A stretch of DNA of 6,653 nucleotides, taken from the NCBI GenBank assembly GCA_015067375.1, contig SVMQ01000126.1:1-6653 (forward strand). The letters run 5' to 3'. The number at the start of each line of letters is the position of its first letter. The stretch's first letter is position 1. Origin of the DNA: Oscillospiraceae bacterium. GTDB taxonomy: Bacteria; Bacillota; Clostridia; Oscillospirales; Ruminococcaceae. The notes beneath the pieces were generated by a model. That model was not told the DNA's origin and did not search any database. It saw only the letters and a list, made by a program, of their open reading frames with translations. Below, one piece after another: positions 5,715 to 6,653 of the stretch. Both the position numbers and the translations under genes were made by a program.

Positions 5715-5720
5715 CTGCAT

Positions 5721-5729
5721 TTCACCTTT
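5721..5729 (-). promoter_or_regulatory. Ribosome site that decides the kinase start
   Basis: The minus strand reads AAAGGTGAA, which gives about 8 bases from AGGTG to the ATG at 5712-5714. It overlaps the codons after the upstream ATG at 5730-5732, which has only GC-rich sequence before it. An intermediate ATG at 5718-5720 is too close to be used. Confidence 0.65.
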
Positions 5730-5744
5730 CATGTTGCCGCCGTA

Positions 5745-6488
5745 TCAGTTTATCGTCGCGCCATCCACTGCGATAACTGCGCCCGACACATAGCTTGCCA
5801 TATCGCTTGCAAGGAAGAGGAACACGTTTGCGACCTCCTCAGGCTCGCCCACTCTGCCCATAGGTATGCCTGCCGCAACGCGTGCTACCATCTCCTCGGG
5901 GAGCGCTGCGACCATATCCGTTCTTGTAACACCTGGGGCAACTGCATTCACGCGGATGTTGTACTTGCCAAGCTCGCGCGCAAGGCTCTGGGTCATTCCG
6001 TTTACGGCATACTTGGATGTAGGATAGCCCACGCCGCTCGGCTGACCGAACTTTGCGACCATGGAGCTTGTATTGATGATGCTTCCGCCGCCTATCTCCT
6101 TCATAATGGGAACGACAGCCTTGCAGCCGTTGAACACCGCGGTAACATTCAGATCCATTATGTTTTTGAAAGCGTCGGGGGCGTATGCCTCGATAGGCTC
6201 ACGCGCGGAGATGCCTGCATTGTTTACAAGGATATCTATCCTGCCATACTTCGCCTTGACCTCGGCAAGAGCTGCCTCCACCGCTGCGTAGTCGGTAAGG
6301 TCGGGATAAAGTCCCATGACCTCCCAATCAGCGTTGATGGCAGAAAGCTTTTCCAGAGCCGCGTCCACCGTTTCCTTGCGCGAGCCGAATATAGCAAGCT
6401 TTGCGCCGTTGTTTGCAAAAAGCTCCGCAATAGCAAAGCCTATTCCTCTTGTACCGCCTGTGATGACTGCAACCTGATTTTTCAGCAT
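5745..6488 (-). CDS. Short-chain dehydrogenase/reductase (classical SDR)
   Basis: This 247-residue classical SDR catalyses NAD(P)-dependent interconversion of an alcohol and a ketone. The Rossmann glycine motif is TGGTRGIG (10-17), with D63-L64 contacting adenine and NNAG at 89-92. The catalytic tetrad is N114, S142, Y155 and K159 (YPTSK), followed by PG (185-186) and a C-terminal VSGAVIAVDGA typical of the fabG-like group. There is no acidic residue at the end of strand 2, where GSRK (35-38) is found, which suggests NADP(H). AAAGGAGA lies 9 bases before the ATG, and the preceding gene ends 20 bp upstream. Pairing with a sugar kinase suggests a polyol or ketose dehydrogenase rather than fatty-acid synthesis, but similarity to FabG alone cannot exclude the latter. 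Confidence 0.95.
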   Translation of the reverse strand: MLKNQVAVITGGTRGIGFAIAELFANNGAKLAIFGSRKETVDAALEKLSAINADWEVMGLYPDLTDYAAVEAALAEVKAKYGRIDILVNNAGISAREPIEAYAPDAFKNIMDLNVTAVFNGCKAVVPIMKEIGGGSIINTSSMVAKFGQPSGVGYPTSKYAVNGMTQSLARELGKYNIRVNAVAPGVTRTDMVAALPEEMVARVAAGIPMGRVGEPEEVANVFLFLASDMASYVSGAVIAVDGATIN

Positions 6489-6508
6489 GGTGTTTTATCT
6501 CCTTTATA

Positions 6509-6653
6509 TTAATTATCGCGCTTGAAATTCATGCCGCGGAAGTCGTATGTCAGCTCAAAGCTGCGGTCGGGGCAGCTCTTATAGTAGCGCTCCGCTATGC
6601 GCTCTGCGATCATCGCCGCATTGTCCGAATCAGCCTCGGGCAGGATAACGACG
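6509..6653 (-). CDS. C-terminal fragment of an unidentified protein, cut by the window edge
   Basis: The minus strand is open from the window edge for 47 codons and ends TAA at 6509-6511, just before the SDR ribosome site. It begins VVILPEADSDNAAMIAERIAERYY and ends TYDFRGMNFKRDN. The 20-bp spacing to the SDR gene and same direction place it in the operon. The opening weakly resembles the stretch after GGDEF in diguanylate cyclases (VxLP..D...A..IAERI), but the tail does not fit the rest of that domain. I make no functional call. Confidence 0.8.
   Translation of the reverse strand, partial: VVILPEADSDNAAMIAERIAERYYKSCPDRSFELTYDFRGMNFKRDN

Noticed and set aside
6509..6653. Diguanylate cyclase (GGDEF) call for the partial gene
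   Set aside because: Only a short LP..D...A..IAERI stretch resembles the family; the following residues do not fit and the diagnostic motif would lie outside the window.

Overview
The window looks like chromosomal sequence from a Gram-positive anaerobe of the Ruminococcus/Oscillospiraceae type. The evidence is strong AAGGAGG-type ribosome sites, a consensus sigma-A promoter, mid-range GC, an IS200-like single-gene element with GC-rich terminal hairpins, and protein families common in gut Firmicutes. The genus is inferred from overall character, not from a marker gene.

Layout. Bases 1-105 form a perfect inverted repeat with a one-base centre, most easily read as a fold-back at a contig end. 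It lies inside a short open frame (1-192) that looks like the tail of a larger protein. Bases 229-339 hold a decayed remnant resembling the 'KPxA..K.YNG' start of a surface Ig-like (MBG-type) repeat. A UUCG-loop terminator (343-364 plus T-rich tail) closes this region. A perfect TTGACA-N17-TATAAT promoter and AAGGAGGT site then drive a 496-residue chemoreceptor with a polytopic membrane N-terminus and no HAMP (477-1967). Next on the + strand are a 99-residue DUF2087 protein (2037-2336) and an AraC regulator with a GyrI-like effector domain (2459-3301).

An IS200/IS605-type element (about 3320-4060, tnpA on the minus strand) separates these from a minus-strand catabolic operon. That operon, in transcription order, is the tail of an unidentified gene (6509-6653, running off the window), an SDR oxidoreductase (5745-6488) and an FGGY carbohydrate kinase (4128-5714). 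It ends in a terminator at 4082-4115. The likely logic is that the SDR interconverts a polyol and a ketose and the kinase phosphorylates the ketose. The substrate cannot be read from the sequence.

The most interesting structure is in the insertion sequence. The tnpA Shine-Dalgarno lies wholly within a 12-bp inverted repeat whose other arm is upstream of a TATAAT box placed between the arms. Read-through transcripts would therefore hide the ribosome site, while transcripts started inside the element would not. A second imperfect inverted repeat of about 24 bp links the 5' UTR loop to the region beyond the 3' end of tnpA. I see no convincing evidence of a wholly new multi-gene system.
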